Part shown: in pieces, positions 27,459 to 35,547 of the stretch | How the letters are laid out: every line of letters begins with the position of its first letter | How positions within the stretch are numbered: position 1 is the first letter of the stretch | NCBI RefSeq assembly: GCF_000422765.1 | Contig: NZ_AUGR01000009.1 | Coordinates: 1 to 64,000 of the forward strand | Source of the DNA: Neptunomonas japonica DSM 18939 | Lineage (GTDB): Bacteria > Pseudomonadota > Gammaproteobacteria > Pseudomonadales > Balneatricaceae | Direction: 5' to 3' | DNA length: 64,000 nucleotides | The notes under the pieces: generated by a model | What the model saw: the letters and a program-made list of their open reading frames with translations, nothing else | What the model was told of the DNA's origin: nothing | Database searches by the model: none | Made by a program: the position numbers and the translations under genes

Positions 27459-28124
27459 ATGACAAACAATCCAATCGTTAAAGGTAAGTTGGTGTGTGTT
27501 GCGCTGAACGATGCGAGTCAGTTCGAAGCGATGCAGGCTGAATTTAATGAAGCACCTTATAAAAGTGCGCCAACTCAGCCAGTGCTTTACTTTAAGCCTC
27601 ACAACACCTGGAGCACAGAAGGCGCGACTGTCGAATGGGCAGTGAGCGAAGGCCAGGCCGCTGATAGTATGGTTGTTGGTGCATCGTTGGCGGTTGTCTT
27701 TGGTAAAGAGTGTTGCCGTGTAAGCCAGGAAGAAGCGCTTAGCTATGTAGGCGGTTACTCTCTTGTTCATGATTTCTCTCTGCCTGAGCTGACGTACTAC
27801 CGACCTGATATTAAAGGTAAGTGTCTTGATGGGAGTGCACCGACCGGCTCTGTTGTTGTACCTGCTTGTGATGTGGCAGATCCGCAAGCCCTGACAGTTG
27901 TAACCCAAGTTAATGGCGAGACTGTTAGCGAAATGCCTGTGTCTAATATGGTTCGCAGTGTTGCAGAACTTATCTCTACGATCTCTTACATCATGACGTT
28001 GCAACCGGGCGATGTGATCGCTGTAGGCTTTCCTGGCCAGCGTGCGCCAATCAAACAAGGTGACAAAGTAAGCTCTGCTATTGCAGGTGTAATCGAATTG
28101 AACAACGTCGCCGGCCGAGCTTAA
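27459..28124 (+). CDS. hpaG1: HpaG1, N-terminal half of the isomerase/decarboxylase
   Basis: A 221-residue fumarylacetoacetate hydrolase-family protein corresponding to the first domain of HpaG. HpaG decarboxylates 5-oxopent-3-ene-1,2,5-tricarboxylate and isomerises the product. The fold is present (VLYFKPHNTW, GASLAVVFGKECCRVSQEEA, then VGGYSLVHDFSLPE, and QPGDVIAVGFPG), but the metal-binding ExE motif is weaker than in HpaG2, as expected for this half. In enterobacteria the two domains are fused; here they are separate adjacent genes 12 bases apart. Confidence 0.88.
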   Translation: MTNNPIVKGKLVCVALNDASQFEAMQAEFNEAPYKSAPTQPVLYFKPHNTWSTEGATVEWAVSEGQAADSMVVGASLAVVFGKECCRVSQEEALSYVGGYSLVHDFSLPELTYYRPDIKGKCLDGSAPTGSVVVPACDVADPQALTVVTQVNGETVSEMPVSNMVRSVAELISTISYIMTLQPGDVIAVGFPGQRAPIKQGDKVSSAIAGVIELNNVAGRA

Positions 28125-28136
28125 GGGGAGAGAACG

Positions 28137-28940
28137 ATGAAACATGCACGCGTATTATTTACAGGTGCCGGGCCACTTAACGGCCAAGAACTAGACGTAA
28201 CAGTAGAAGACTCTTTTGCAACAACAGGCCAGCTTAAATCAAAAACTGATGGCCAGTTGATTAACGAATCAGATGTAAAGTGGTTAAGCCCAATTAAAGA
28301 GCCGGGCACTATTTTTGCGCTAGGGCTTAACTATGCTGACCATGCTCGCGAGCTAGCGTTTGAGCCACCAAAAGAGCCGCTAGTGTTCCTTAAGGGCGCT
28401 AATACGCTGACCGGGCATAAGCAGAACGCATATCGCCCCGATAATATTAAATTCCAGCACTATGAGTGCGAGCTGGTCGCCGTGATCGGTAAAGAAGGTA
28501 AAAACATCTCTCGTGAAGATGCGATGGATTACATCGCCGGTTATACCGTCTGTAACGATTTTGCGATCCGAGATTACCTAGAAAACTATTACCGTCCTAA
28601 CCTACGTGTAAAAAGCCGTGACTCTTTGTTACCGGTTGGCCCATGGATCATTGATAAAGATGACGTAGGTGATATCTCAAGCCTGAAAGTAACAACCCAT
28701 GTTAATGGCGAGTTAACTCAGGATGGAACCACAGCGGATATTATTTTTGATGTGCCATTCCTTGTTGAATACCTCAGCAAAATCATGACCCTAAAACCGG
28801 GCGACATGATAGCAACAGGTACTCCAGAAGGCCTAAAAGATATGCAGCCCGGCGACAAAGTGGTTTGTGAAATTGAAAAAATTGGTGCACTAGAAACATA
28901 CATTGTTTCTGAGCAAGAATTTTACGGCGACAAATACTAA
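28137..28940 (+). CDS. hpaG2: HpaG2, 5-oxopent-3-ene-1,2,5-tricarboxylate decarboxylase/isomerase domain
   Basis: A 267-residue FAH-family protein equivalent to the second domain of HpaG. It has IFALGLNYADHARELAF, the metal ligands in HYECELVAVIG, GYTVCNDFAIRDYLENYYRPNLRVKSRD in separate pieces along the chain, and the closing KPGDMIATGTPEG. It catalyses the decarboxylation/isomerisation step between HpaE/HpaF and HpaH. A GGGGAGAG ribosome site sits just before ATG 28137. Confidence 0.93.
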   Translation: MKHARVLFTGAGPLNGQELDVTVEDSFATTGQLKSKTDGQLINESDVKWLSPIKEPGTIFALGLNYADHARELAFEPPKEPLVFLKGANTLTGHKQNAYRPDNIKFQHYECELVAVIGKEGKNISREDAMDYIAGYTVCNDFAIRDYLENYYRPNLRVKSRDSLLPVGPWIIDKDDVGDISSLKVTTHVNGELTQDGTTADIIFDVPFLVEYLSKIMTLKPGDMIATGTPEGLKDMQPGDKVVCEIEKIGALETYIVSEQEFYGDKY

Positions 28941-28960
28941 AACGAGCTAGGAGAGAAGAA

Positions 28961-30484
28961 ATGAGCGAACAACTGCAACAAAACATCGCTAAAGCTGAAG
29001 GCTACTTAGCTCGTTTTAAAGAGAATACGCTGGGCCATTATATCAACGGCGAATGGACGTTAGGTACAGAGAGCAACACGTTTGATAACAGCACACCAAC
29101 GGACCAGAGCTTTTTAGGTAAAGTGGTGCAGGGCAGTGCAGCCGATGTAAACGCTGCATGTGAAGCGGCAGCAGCGGCAGCAGCAGATTGGGCAGCGATG
29201 CCGGGCGCAGCACGTAAGAAAATCTTGCACAAACTAGGCGATGAGCTTGAAAAGCGTTCAGAAGAGATAGCCATGGTTGAGTCTATGGATTGCGGCCAGC
29301 CCATACGCTTTATGCGCCAAGCGGCGGTACGCGGTGCTGCTAACTTTCGCTTTTTTGCTGATAAAGCACCGGAAGCACGTAATGGTTTATCGCTTCATCA
29401 AGACCAACACACTAACTATACCGTGCGTAACCCCATTGGCCCTGTGGCGGTTATCACACCGTGGAACACGCCTTTCATGTTATCGACATGGAAGATTGCC
29501 CCAGCCCTTGCAGCAGGCTGTACCGTGGTACATAAACCGGCAGAGCTTAGCCCACTAACAGCTTCTATTTTGGCTGAATGTGCAGAAGCGGCAGGCTTGC
29601 CAAAAGGTGTGTGGAACATGGTGAATGGTTTCGGCACCGTGGTAGGTAAAGCACTAACAGAGCATCCTGCTATTAAAGCAGTAGCGCTAGTAGGTGACTC
29701 TGCCACAGGTAAAAAAATCCAAGCGCAAACGGCTAGTACGCTTAAACGTTTGCACCTAGAGCTGGGTGGAAAAAACCCCGTTATCGTATTTGATGATGCT
29801 GATTTTGACCGTGCGCTAGATGCTGTTGTGTTTATGATTTACAGCCTAAACGGCCAGCGCTGCACCAGCTCAAGTCGTTTATTGGTGCAAAGTGGCATTA
29901 AAGACAAGTTCTTAACGGCGCTTAAAGCACGCGTTGCCAACCTTAAAGTAGGCCACTCACTAGACCCTGCAACGGAAGTTGGCCCTCTAGTGCATACCGG
30001 CCATTACGACAAAGTAACAAGCTACTTTGATATCGCAAAACAAGATGGAGCAACGGTTGCTGTCGGTGGTAAGTCTCTACGCGATGAGATGGGCCCAGGT
30101 AACTATGTGACGCCAACCTTGTTTGTAGAAGCCAAAAATAGCATGCGTATTGCGCAAGAAGAGATTTTTGGCCCTGTGCTAACAGCGATTGAGTTTGATA
30201 CCGAAGAGCAGGCTATTGCCTTAGCGAATGACACTATCTATGGCCTTGCCGGTTATATTTGGACAAGCAACACAGGCTGCGCAATGCGTATGGCTGATAA
30301 AGTCGAAGCGGGTATGTTGTGGGTTAACTCTGAAAACAACCGTAACCTGCCATCACCGTTTGGTGGTGTGAAAATGTCGGGTATTGGCCGAGATGGTGGC
30401 GATTGGAGTTTTGACTTTTACATGGAAACCAAAAACGTGTGTATCGCACATGATCTGCACAGCGTACCTGTACTAGGGCGTTAA
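28961..30484 (+). CDS. hpaE: 5-carboxymethyl-2-hydroxymuconate semialdehyde dehydrogenase
   Basis: A 507-residue NAD-dependent aldehyde dehydrogenase that oxidises the ring-cleavage product of homoprotocatechuate. It shows VITPWNTPFMLSTWKIAPAL, the catalytic glutamate in LHLELGGKNP and the nucleophile C301 in NGQRCTSSSRL, with the C-terminal NLPSPFGGVKMSG. It is the last gene of the hpaHIGGE operon and is followed by a terminator. hpaD, hpaF, hpaX and hpaBC, usually adjacent, are not here; hpaF is 15 kb downstream. Confidence 0.94.
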   Translation: MSEQLQQNIAKAEGYLARFKENTLGHYINGEWTLGTESNTFDNSTPTDQSFLGKVVQGSAADVNAACEAAAAAAADWAAMPGAARKKILHKLGDELEKRSEEIAMVESMDCGQPIRFMRQAAVRGAANFRFFADKAPEARNGLSLHQDQHTNYTVRNPIGPVAVITPWNTPFMLSTWKIAPALAAGCTVVHKPAELSPLTASILAECAEAAGLPKGVWNMVNGFGTVVGKALTEHPAIKAVALVGDSATGKKIQAQTASTLKRLHLELGGKNPVIVFDDADFDRALDAVVFMIYSLNGQRCTSSSRLLVQSGIKDKFLTALKARVANLKVGHSLDPATEVGPLVHTGHYDKVTSYFDIAKQDGATVAVGGKSLRDEMGPGNYVTPTLFVEAKNSMRIAQEEIFGPVLTAIEFDTEEQAIALANDTIYGLAGYIWTSNTGCAMRMADKVEAGMLWVNSENNRNLPSPFGGVKMSGIGRDGGDWSFDFYMETKNVCIAHDLHSVPVLGR

Positions 30485-30528
30485 AGCTGAATATTGAGTT
30501 CTGAATAGCTATCGCAAGATAGCTTTAT

Positions 30529-30566
30529 AACCACAGCGGGTATTTGTAACCCTGCTGTGGTTTTTG
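30529..30566 (+). terminator. Rho-independent terminator of the hpa operon
   Basis: The arms AACCACAGCGGG and CCCTGCTGTGGTT form a stem followed by a T-rich run. A smaller perfect hairpin with a GCAA loop (30506-30523) precedes it. Confidence 0.85.
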
Positions 30567-30621
30567 TTTTTGATAGCTTACAAAATTAATTATTTTGTTT
30601 TTAACAACTTGCTAGTACTCT

Positions 30622-32376
30622 TTAAAACGGTTCTTCGACAATTTCTTCTAAGTGTTCTTGCGTAAAATCAGTTTCATATGCTTTATCGCCAGCAACCTGT
30701 TTCAAAAAGTTAACTATGCTCTTATCTTCATCATCAATATTTAAAGTTTGCGCGAATTCATATGCTGACAATGGCTTGCCTTTATCAGGATCGTGAGAGT
30801 AGTCGTGACTGTGTTCAAAATTTCTCACTGATACGTATCGTTTGACCGATGCACCTGTAAATTTTGCGGTTACCATTGCATCCCAGATTCTTGAGTTTAA
30901 TGTCCAAGCACTATTAGCTTTGGGATCACCATTTTTCTTCAATCTGCGCTCACCATCTGTATACAGATACCTTTCATCTGAATCATGTATTACGTGTTGG
31001 TTAATTCTAAAGTGGCTGAGCACTTCAATAAAAAAAGGAATATTGTTCTTTGTTCCTGTATTTAAAACAAACAAATCACTGTCCGGATAATGTTCATAAA
31101 TTAAACCTCTAAGAACGATTGCTTCAGTATCACCTTCGACCAAGATAACTTCATCAGAGAAAAATGTTTCACAGATATGAGGATTAAAGCGGTTAAGCAT
31201 TAATACTTTATCTTTGGTTTCTTCATCTTTGGAAAAGACATTATCACCAGCTTGATAGATGATAGTTTCACCGTTTTCTTTTTTAACAAATCGAGCTAAT
31301 GAAGTATGTTCTCTGCTCATGTCTATTAGTTGAGGATCATGAGATACACAAATTATTTGATAATCATCTTGTTCAGCAATCTGATATAGCGTATTTCTAA
31401 ACTTCCGTTTATTACTTGGATGCAGATATAACTCAGGCTCTTCGAATAAAATAATATGTTTTTCACCATCTTTAGTGTCTTTGAATAATGACAGTATATT
31501 AATAATTGCTTGCCTAATTAATCCGTGACCATGTAAATCAAATTGTCTATCCACTATAGATGGAGGTGAATCTCCATCTATTAGTTCTTCAGCTGCTGCA
31601 ACAGCTTCAGCTAACCGAACTTCATCATCTTTTTTTTCACCAATGGTGATGCTAAAGTCTTTTTCAAAAGCTTTACTTAAATCAGCTTCTTTGTATGGTG
31701 TAGATTGGATATTTAACTGTAGATCAGGAAAGGTCTCTCCAAAATAACGGTTAGCTTTTTGACTTATTTCGCCGAGGTAACCTTCATTCTCAACTTTCTC
31801 TTGAAGTGATTTAATTGCTGTAAGTGCGTTACCGTATTCTTCTTTATGATTTTTTCTTAGTTCCTTCAGAAGCTTATTTTTTATTTCCTTCTCAAGCCAG
31901 TCGGTTAAAGACTTAACACTCGGCATTGCTTCAATATAAATAATATTAGGTGTCGCATTTGTGAGTATGGGTTCTAATCCACCAAAACCACCTGTAATGA
32001 AATCTCCCTCTTCAATACTATAAGTCATTTTGGTAGCAACTGTATCAACTCCAGACCATACTTTTCGAAATCTAACTAAACTATCGAGATCTACCCACTT
32101 GTCCAAGCCTTTTCTAGCAAAATTATCCACATCAGTAGCTTCTTTAAGAAAAGTAGCCTCAATTACTATTTTCTTAGTCACATCTTGTTCATTGAAATCA
32201 GTTATTAGAGATTTTTGAGTAGGTGCTGTAAAATAGCGGTATGCATGTAGTACGCTAGACTTTCCAATATTATTTTTCCCGAATATAAAAACTATATTAT
32301 TATCTTTAAATTCGATTATATTTTCTTCACCATTTATAGCTCGGAAATTGTTTATTTTTAAGGAAACAAGTTTCAT
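30622..32376 (-). CDS. OLD-family ATPase/TOPRIM endonuclease
   Basis: A 584-residue protein with an N-terminal SMC/ABC-type ATPase (Walker A region FGKNNIGKSS, residues 33-42; signature-like middle; Walker B HIILFEEPELYLHPSN). A C-terminal TOPRIM nuclease domain follows (VILVEGDTEAIVL with catalytic Glu, and HDSDER for the acidic DxD). Phage P2 Old and GajA of Gabija are characterised relatives that nick or degrade phage DNA. No UvrD-type GajB, AriB or reverse transcriptase is adjacent, so it looks like a stand-alone OLD defence or repair gene. Base use is AT-richer than the hpa genes. AAGGAT precedes the start. Confidence 0.9.
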   Translation of the reverse strand: MKLVSLKINNFRAINGEENIIEFKDNNIVFIFGKNNIGKSSVLHAYRYFTAPTQKSLITDFNEQDVTKKIVIEATFLKEATDVDNFARKGLDKWVDLDSLVRFRKVWSGVDTVATKMTYSIEEGDFITGGFGGLEPILTNATPNIIYIEAMPSVKSLTDWLEKEIKNKLLKELRKNHKEEYGNALTAIKSLQEKVENEGYLGEISQKANRYFGETFPDLQLNIQSTPYKEADLSKAFEKDFSITIGEKKDDEVRLAEAVAAAEELIDGDSPPSIVDRQFDLHGHGLIRQAIINILSLFKDTKDGEKHIILFEEPELYLHPSNKRKFRNTLYQIAEQDDYQIICVSHDPQLIDMSREHTSLARFVKKENGETIIYQAGDNVFSKDEETKDKVLMLNRFNPHICETFFSDEVILVEGDTEAIVLRGLIYEHYPDSDLFVLNTGTKNNIPFFIEVLSHFRINQHVIHDSDERYLYTDGERRLKKNGDPKANSAWTLNSRIWDAMVTAKFTGASVKRYVSVRNFEHSHDYSHDPDKGKPLSAYEFAQTLNIDDEDKSIVNFLKQVAGDKAYETDFTQEHLEEIVEEPF

Positions 32377-32418
32377 ATAATATCCTTATACTTGAAATTG
32401 ACGAAAATTTAGATAGGG

Positions 32419-32465
32419 TGCTAACGCCGAGTTTTTGAGCATCCTAATTGACGTGCTTGTTAGAG
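32419..32465 (-). other. attC-like recombination site candidate
   Basis: On the minus strand, TCTAAC directly after the membrane-protein gene and GCGTTAGC before the OLD gene bracket a 47-base spacer, the arrangement of R'' and R' boxes in an integron attC site. The inner L boxes do not pair convincingly. This is a weak candidate. Confidence 0.25.
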
Positions 32466-33145
32466 CTATCATGACCTGAGATTCCATGCTCCGCCCTAAT
32501 TCTTTTATGCCGTAGTTTCAATGCGACCTGCATAGCTGTCATTACAAGCATTACTGAGACCAGAATAAGCAGCATAGGGAAAATAGTTTCTGTTACTTTT
32601 CCAAATAGTGAGGAGGGCTCAAAGCTACTTTTTATGAAGGAAAACATCGTCGCAAATGCAGCGATAGTACCTAGTGTCATCGACAATAAGCTCGTCATCT
32701 TTTCTTTGTACTCAACCCGTGCGACAAACACCTCTCTATCCTCTGCTTGAAGTTTAGTTTCTTCTAACACATCTGGAATCAGTGTTTTCAACGACTCGCA
32801 GTACTCCTTTTTTGCAATAGAGGAAATAAAGCTAGAATCCATGATTTCTTTTATTAGCTCTTCTACTATTTGAGTAGTACCGTGTAACCTTTCTGGCTCT
32901 AATTTGTATTTTCTAGCTGTAGCATTCTTCAAAGCATCTATAACTTCAGCAGACGGGAGACTATCTTCTGATATATCTGGTCGAATTGCGTAGAGAATCT
33001 CTTTGTTTCCCGCCGAAATATTTATTGCTAGTTCTCGAAGGTCTTTCTTGGAAAAAAGCGCCCGTGTTAGCCAAGCTACTATAAGTCCACTGAGAACACC
33101 GCCCCCAATTCCGATTACCCATCCGTTGTTTAGCAAATCTTCCAT
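32444..33145 (-). CDS. Hypothetical membrane protein
   Basis: A protein of about 233 residues. One N-terminal transmembrane helix (WVIGIGGGVLSGLIVAWLT) is followed by a helical cytosolic or periplasmic domain of about 110 residues. Two more membrane helices lie near the C-terminus (MTLGTIAAFATMFSFI and IFPMLLILVSVMLVMTAM), ending in a basic tail. ATG 33145 is preferred because AAGAGA lies upstream; the frame extends to 33208 through the intergenic repeat. It sits between the OLD gene and a small exported protein, all in the same direction. No known family. Confidence 0.65.
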   Translation of the reverse strand: MEDLLNNGWVIGIGGGVLSGLIVAWLTRALFSKKDLRELAINISAGNKEILYAIRPDISEDSLPSAEVIDALKNATARKYKLEPERLHGTTQIVEELIKEIMDSSFISSIAKKEYCESLKTLIPDVLEETKLQAEDREVFVARVEYKEKMTSLLSMTLGTIAAFATMFSFIKSSFEPSSLFGKVTETIFPMLLILVSVMLVMTAMQVALKLRHKRIRAEHGISGHDSSNKHVN

Positions 33146-33174
33146 AGTTATTCTCTTAATGTGTTCTACCGCCG

Positions 33175-33245
33175 CCGTAACGGGCCGAAGCTGAGTAGGT
33201 CCGAGCACAACATAGTTGGGCTGAATGTTGGCGGCTTTGTTAGGG
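33175..33245 (-). other. attC-like recombination site candidate
   Basis: On the minus strand, CCCTAACAAAGCCG after the small exported gene pairs with CGGCCCGTTACGG before the membrane-protein gene (TAAC with GTTA, GCCG with CGGC). An inner hairpin (CAACAT/ATGTTG) lies between. The size of 71 bases and the layout fit an integron attC, but R' deviates from GTTRRRY. Moderate to weak support. Confidence 0.3.
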
Positions 33246-33247
33246 GG

Positions 33248-33610
33248 TTACTGATAACCACAGTGATTCAATGAGTTTTTCATGCGGCGGGTAAGGTTGT
33301 TTATCTCGTCATCCATACTAGATACTCTGGAATTGTATTCTTCTACTTTCCAGTTGTAATTATTTCTACGACTTTCACAGCCGTCTTGCATTAAGTCATA
33401 TATTTCCGGGTAGTTTAGGCAGTTTTCATAGTCATTTTTCAAGCTGTCTAGAGACGATTTAATTGACTGTATGTCAGACGCAACACTCCCTGCACTCCTA
33501 GCTTGCCTGCTTACTCTGGTTAACTCGCTCTCGCATGAATACCAATCTACCGCCAGCGACTGATTACTTAACAGGAATAACAAGATTGGTGTAATGAATT
33601 TATATGTCAT
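33248..33610 (-). CDS. Small exported cysteine-containing protein
   Basis: A 120-residue protein with a Sec signal peptide (TPILLFLLSNQSLA, cleaved before VDWYSC). The mature part is a helical, probably coiled-coil chain (SDIQSIKSSLDSLKNDYENC, later VSSMDDEINNLTRRM) with four cysteines that could form two disulfides. No family is recognised. It is the first gene of a three-gene minus-strand run ending with the OLD ATPase. The short spacer after its stop looks attC-like, so the gene may be an integron-type cassette. Confidence 0.6.
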   Translation of the reverse strand: MTYKFITPILLFLLSNQSLAVDWYSCESELTRVSRQARSAGSVASDIQSIKSSLDSLKNDYENCLNYPEIYDLMQDGCESRRNNYNWKVEEYNSRVSSMDDEINNLTRRMKNSLNHCGYQ

Positions 33611-33649
33611 CGCAATTCCTTTTGATACCTCACATTTTTATGCACGTAA

Positions 33650-33927
33650 ACGCGCAGACTGCTTAAAGCGCATTACTGTGGAGAGGATTGATAAATAAAG
33701 ATTATTTGACTGCATCTGTCATTTTCCTCCGTTGAAAATAAGCATGTGCTTTTGATGATATTAGCTTGCGTAGTATCTTACCTGCGCTCTTCCTTATCTA
33801 TTTGATAGTGCACAACTTCCTTCTAAAATGCCAGCACAAACCCTGCATAAATGAGAGGCCATTAGTGGCAAAACAGGTACGTAATCAGAGCAAGTGAAAA
33901 TACACGGTATAAACGCCCATAAAATCG
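33650..33927 (-). repeat. Left copy of a ~270-bp long inverted repeat
   Basis: The reverse complement of this stretch aligns along its whole length with 48387-48655. The core (33710-33791 against 48521-48603) is about 93 percent identical by eye and the flanks about 70 percent. Both copies keep an ACGGAGGAAA ribosome-site sequence followed by ATG. No gene is intact in it. The 33611-34077 interval otherwise holds only this repeat and the gabD leader copy. Confidence 0.8.
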
Positions 33928-33970
33928 AGCTTGTACCACAGCTTATTTAAGGTGCCAAAAAGCAACGGCC

Positions 33971-34254
33971 AATCAGCCCAACTCAAAAACTACTTAGCTT
34001 GTTAAGTAAATTGAATTACTGTATATCTTATAATTTTCACAGGGTCGGTATTGCCCATAACGTTAGAAGAGATTGCTATGACATTTGAACTTAAAGATTC
34101 TTCTTTGTTAAAAGCTCAAGCTTTTATTAATGGCGAGTGGGTAACCGGTGATAAAGGCGAGACTTTTGCGGTAACCGATCCGGCCACTGGCGAGAAATAG
34201 CAGATGTAGCCAGTGTGGGTGCTGTTGAAACAAAGCGCGCAATAGAAGCGGCAC
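33971..34254 (+). repeat. Truncated copy of the gabD leader and 5' end
   Basis: This stretch repeats 43810-44095 in direct orientation. The leader (from about 33990, acttag-ttgttaagtaaattg onwards) and the first 58 codons of the succinate-semialdehyde dehydrogenase gene match with scattered substitutions. Similarity stops at about 34254, right before the LysR gene. Confidence 0.9.
34078..34254 (+). pseudogene. gabD: Broken 5' fragment of succinate-semialdehyde dehydrogenase
   Basis: From ATG 34078 the reading frame matches the first 40 residues of the intact enzyme at 43915 (MTFELKDSSLLKAQAF, then FINGEWVTGDKGETF). A one-base deletion in the codon after GEK turns GAGAAACTAG into GAGAAATAG and stops translation. 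The homology then continues out of frame to about 34254 and ends. The promoter and ribosome site upstream are preserved. It is a remnant of a duplication, not a functional gene. Confidence 0.9.
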
Positions 34255-34303
34255 TCTAAGAGTAATAAACGGTTCGATAGTTTTTTTGATAAACACTGTC
34301 TGT

Positions 34304-35236
34304 TCAAAAACTTAATTTGGCATCAGATAGATTGGTTTTCACTAATGAGCGTATCAGCTCTGCTAATTCCCTGTAAAAACTACGGTTTGGTGAGTTCTGT
34401 CGCCATGCCAGTACATGGGTGCGGTACAGATTCAGGTTTTCAATATCCCTGACGATCAACCCTTGGGGTTGGTGAATTTCAGAATAGATATAAAGCGAGG
34501 GTAAGAAAGTTAATCCCATCTGCATGATCACCATTTGCCGCAGGGCATCCAGGCTACTACCCTCGTAATCCCTGGCAATAGTAGCACCCAGTTCGGAACA
34601 CAGAAGTTCCATCTGCTGGTAGCTACTGTACTGTTTTTCCAGTGTCAGTATGTTCTGACCATTCAGATGATGGGATCTGACTCTTTCCAGCTTAGCCAGT
34701 GGATGATCTTCTGGTGTAATCAGTTTAAGTGGTTCATCGAATAGTACCTCAGTGGTCAGGCGAGGGTTGCTAAATGGGCGTGGAATCAGTACCAAGTCCA
34801 GTCGCCCCTCAAGCAGGTCAAGCTCTAATGCTTTAGGTGTGTTCTCCCTTACAAAGAGTTTAAGGGATGCATAGGTTTGATGTAATCCCGGTAAAATATG
34901 CGGCAGGAGGTAGGGGCCGACGGTGGGTGATACCCCCATACGGAAGATACCTCCAGGTCCATGATTAATCATCGCAGCCTGATCCAGAAGGCCATTCATT
35001 TCCTCAAGAACCTGACGGGCGTTTGCCAGTAAATCTCTGCCTGCCGGGGTTAGGGTAGCCCCGCTGCGGCTACGTTCAATTAAGGTCAGATTTAAGGATT
35101 TTTCCAGGTTATAGATCTGAGCTGTCAGAGTTGGCTGACTGATTTTCAGTTGCTCTGCAGCGCTACGGAAAGTAGTGGATTCGGCCAGGCGAACAAAGTA
35201 TTCCAGCTGTTTTATCGTCGGTTTTTCCAGAGCCAT
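34304..35236 (-). CDS. OxyR-like LysR-family regulator lacking the peroxidatic cysteine
   Basis: A 310-residue LysR regulator. The N-terminal winged helix (TIKQLEYFVRLAESTTFRSA, then SQPTLTAQIYNLEK) leads to an effector domain closely resembling OxyR: SPTVGPYLLPHILPGLHQT, LFDEPLKLITPEDHPLA. At the redox site, OxyR GHCLRDQ is replaced by QYSSYQQ, so Cys199 is serine. The equivalent of Cys208 is kept (ELLCSELGA). It cannot form the usual disulfide. It diverges from the Mrp antiporter operon across 311 bases, and a perfect palindrome with ATAG-N7-CTAT lies 31 bases before its start. Leucine codons lean to CTG, as in the mrp genes. Confidence 0.88.
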   Translation of the reverse strand: MALEKPTIKQLEYFVRLAESTTFRSAAEQLKISQPTLTAQIYNLEKSLNLTLIERSRSGATLTPAGRDLLANARQVLEEMNGLLDQAAMINHGPGGIFRMGVSPTVGPYLLPHILPGLHQTYASLKLFVRENTPKALELDLLEGRLDLVLIPRPFSNPRLTTEVLFDEPLKLITPEDHPLAKLERVRSHHLNGQNILTLEKQYSSYQQMELLCSELGATIARDYEGSSLDALRQMVIMQMGLTFLPSLYIYSEIHQPQGLIVRDIENLNLYRTHVLAWRQNSPNRSFYRELAELIRSLVKTNLSDAKLSF

Positions 35237-35266
35237 AATTGTAAATCCTCAGGAGTGAAATATCAC

Positions 35267-35289
35267 ATTGATAGGATTATCCTATCAAT
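35267..35289. promoter_or_regulatory. OxyR-type operator palindrome
   Basis: Eleven-base perfect arms (35267-35277 and 35279-35289) around one T contain ATAG-N7-CTAT (35271-35274 and 35282-35285), the OxyR half-site consensus. A second half-site is not clear. The site lies in the LysR-mrp intergenic region close to the LysR start, which fits autoregulation. Confidence 0.7.
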
Positions 35290-35387
35290 AAAATTAAATA
35301 ATCTCTATTGAGCTATCAGCTGTAGCATCGCAATATTAAACCCAATATTTGCTCTGGGATTATGAAAAAGTCGCAATGGATAAAAGA

Positions 35388-35500
35388 TTAAAGGCCTTCT
35401 GAAGTTCCAGAGAGCATTTTTCACGAATGATAAAAGCCTGTTTCGCTGGTAGTCACTGATAGTGAACTGTCATTAAAAAGGGGCGCCTGAAGGCCTTTAA
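35388..35500 (+). promoter_or_regulatory. Possible structured leader of the mrp operon
   Basis: A perfect 12-base inverted repeat TTAAAGGCCTTC (35388-35399) and GAAGGCCTTTAA (35489-35500) is separated by 89 bases, 48 bases before the first mrp codon. It could fold into a long hairpin in the 5' untranslated RNA or be two binding sites for one protein (AAGGCCTT is itself palindromic). Confidence 0.4.
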
Positions 35501-35547
35501 GGTCGGTTACCCTTACTGGACAAAACAAGAAAAGTTTCGGGAATAAA

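Noticed and set aside
27408-28145. Long minus-strand frame of 245 codons
   Set aside because: It is entirely antisense to hpaG1, whose protein is clearly a FAH-family enzyme. The antisense protein is rich in Arg, Cys and His and matches nothing.
30622-32376. Gabija or PARIS defence system
   Set aside because: The OLD-type ATPase would fit GajA, but no UvrD-like GajB or AriB-like TOPRIM partner lies on either side. Only a stand-alone OLD call is supported.
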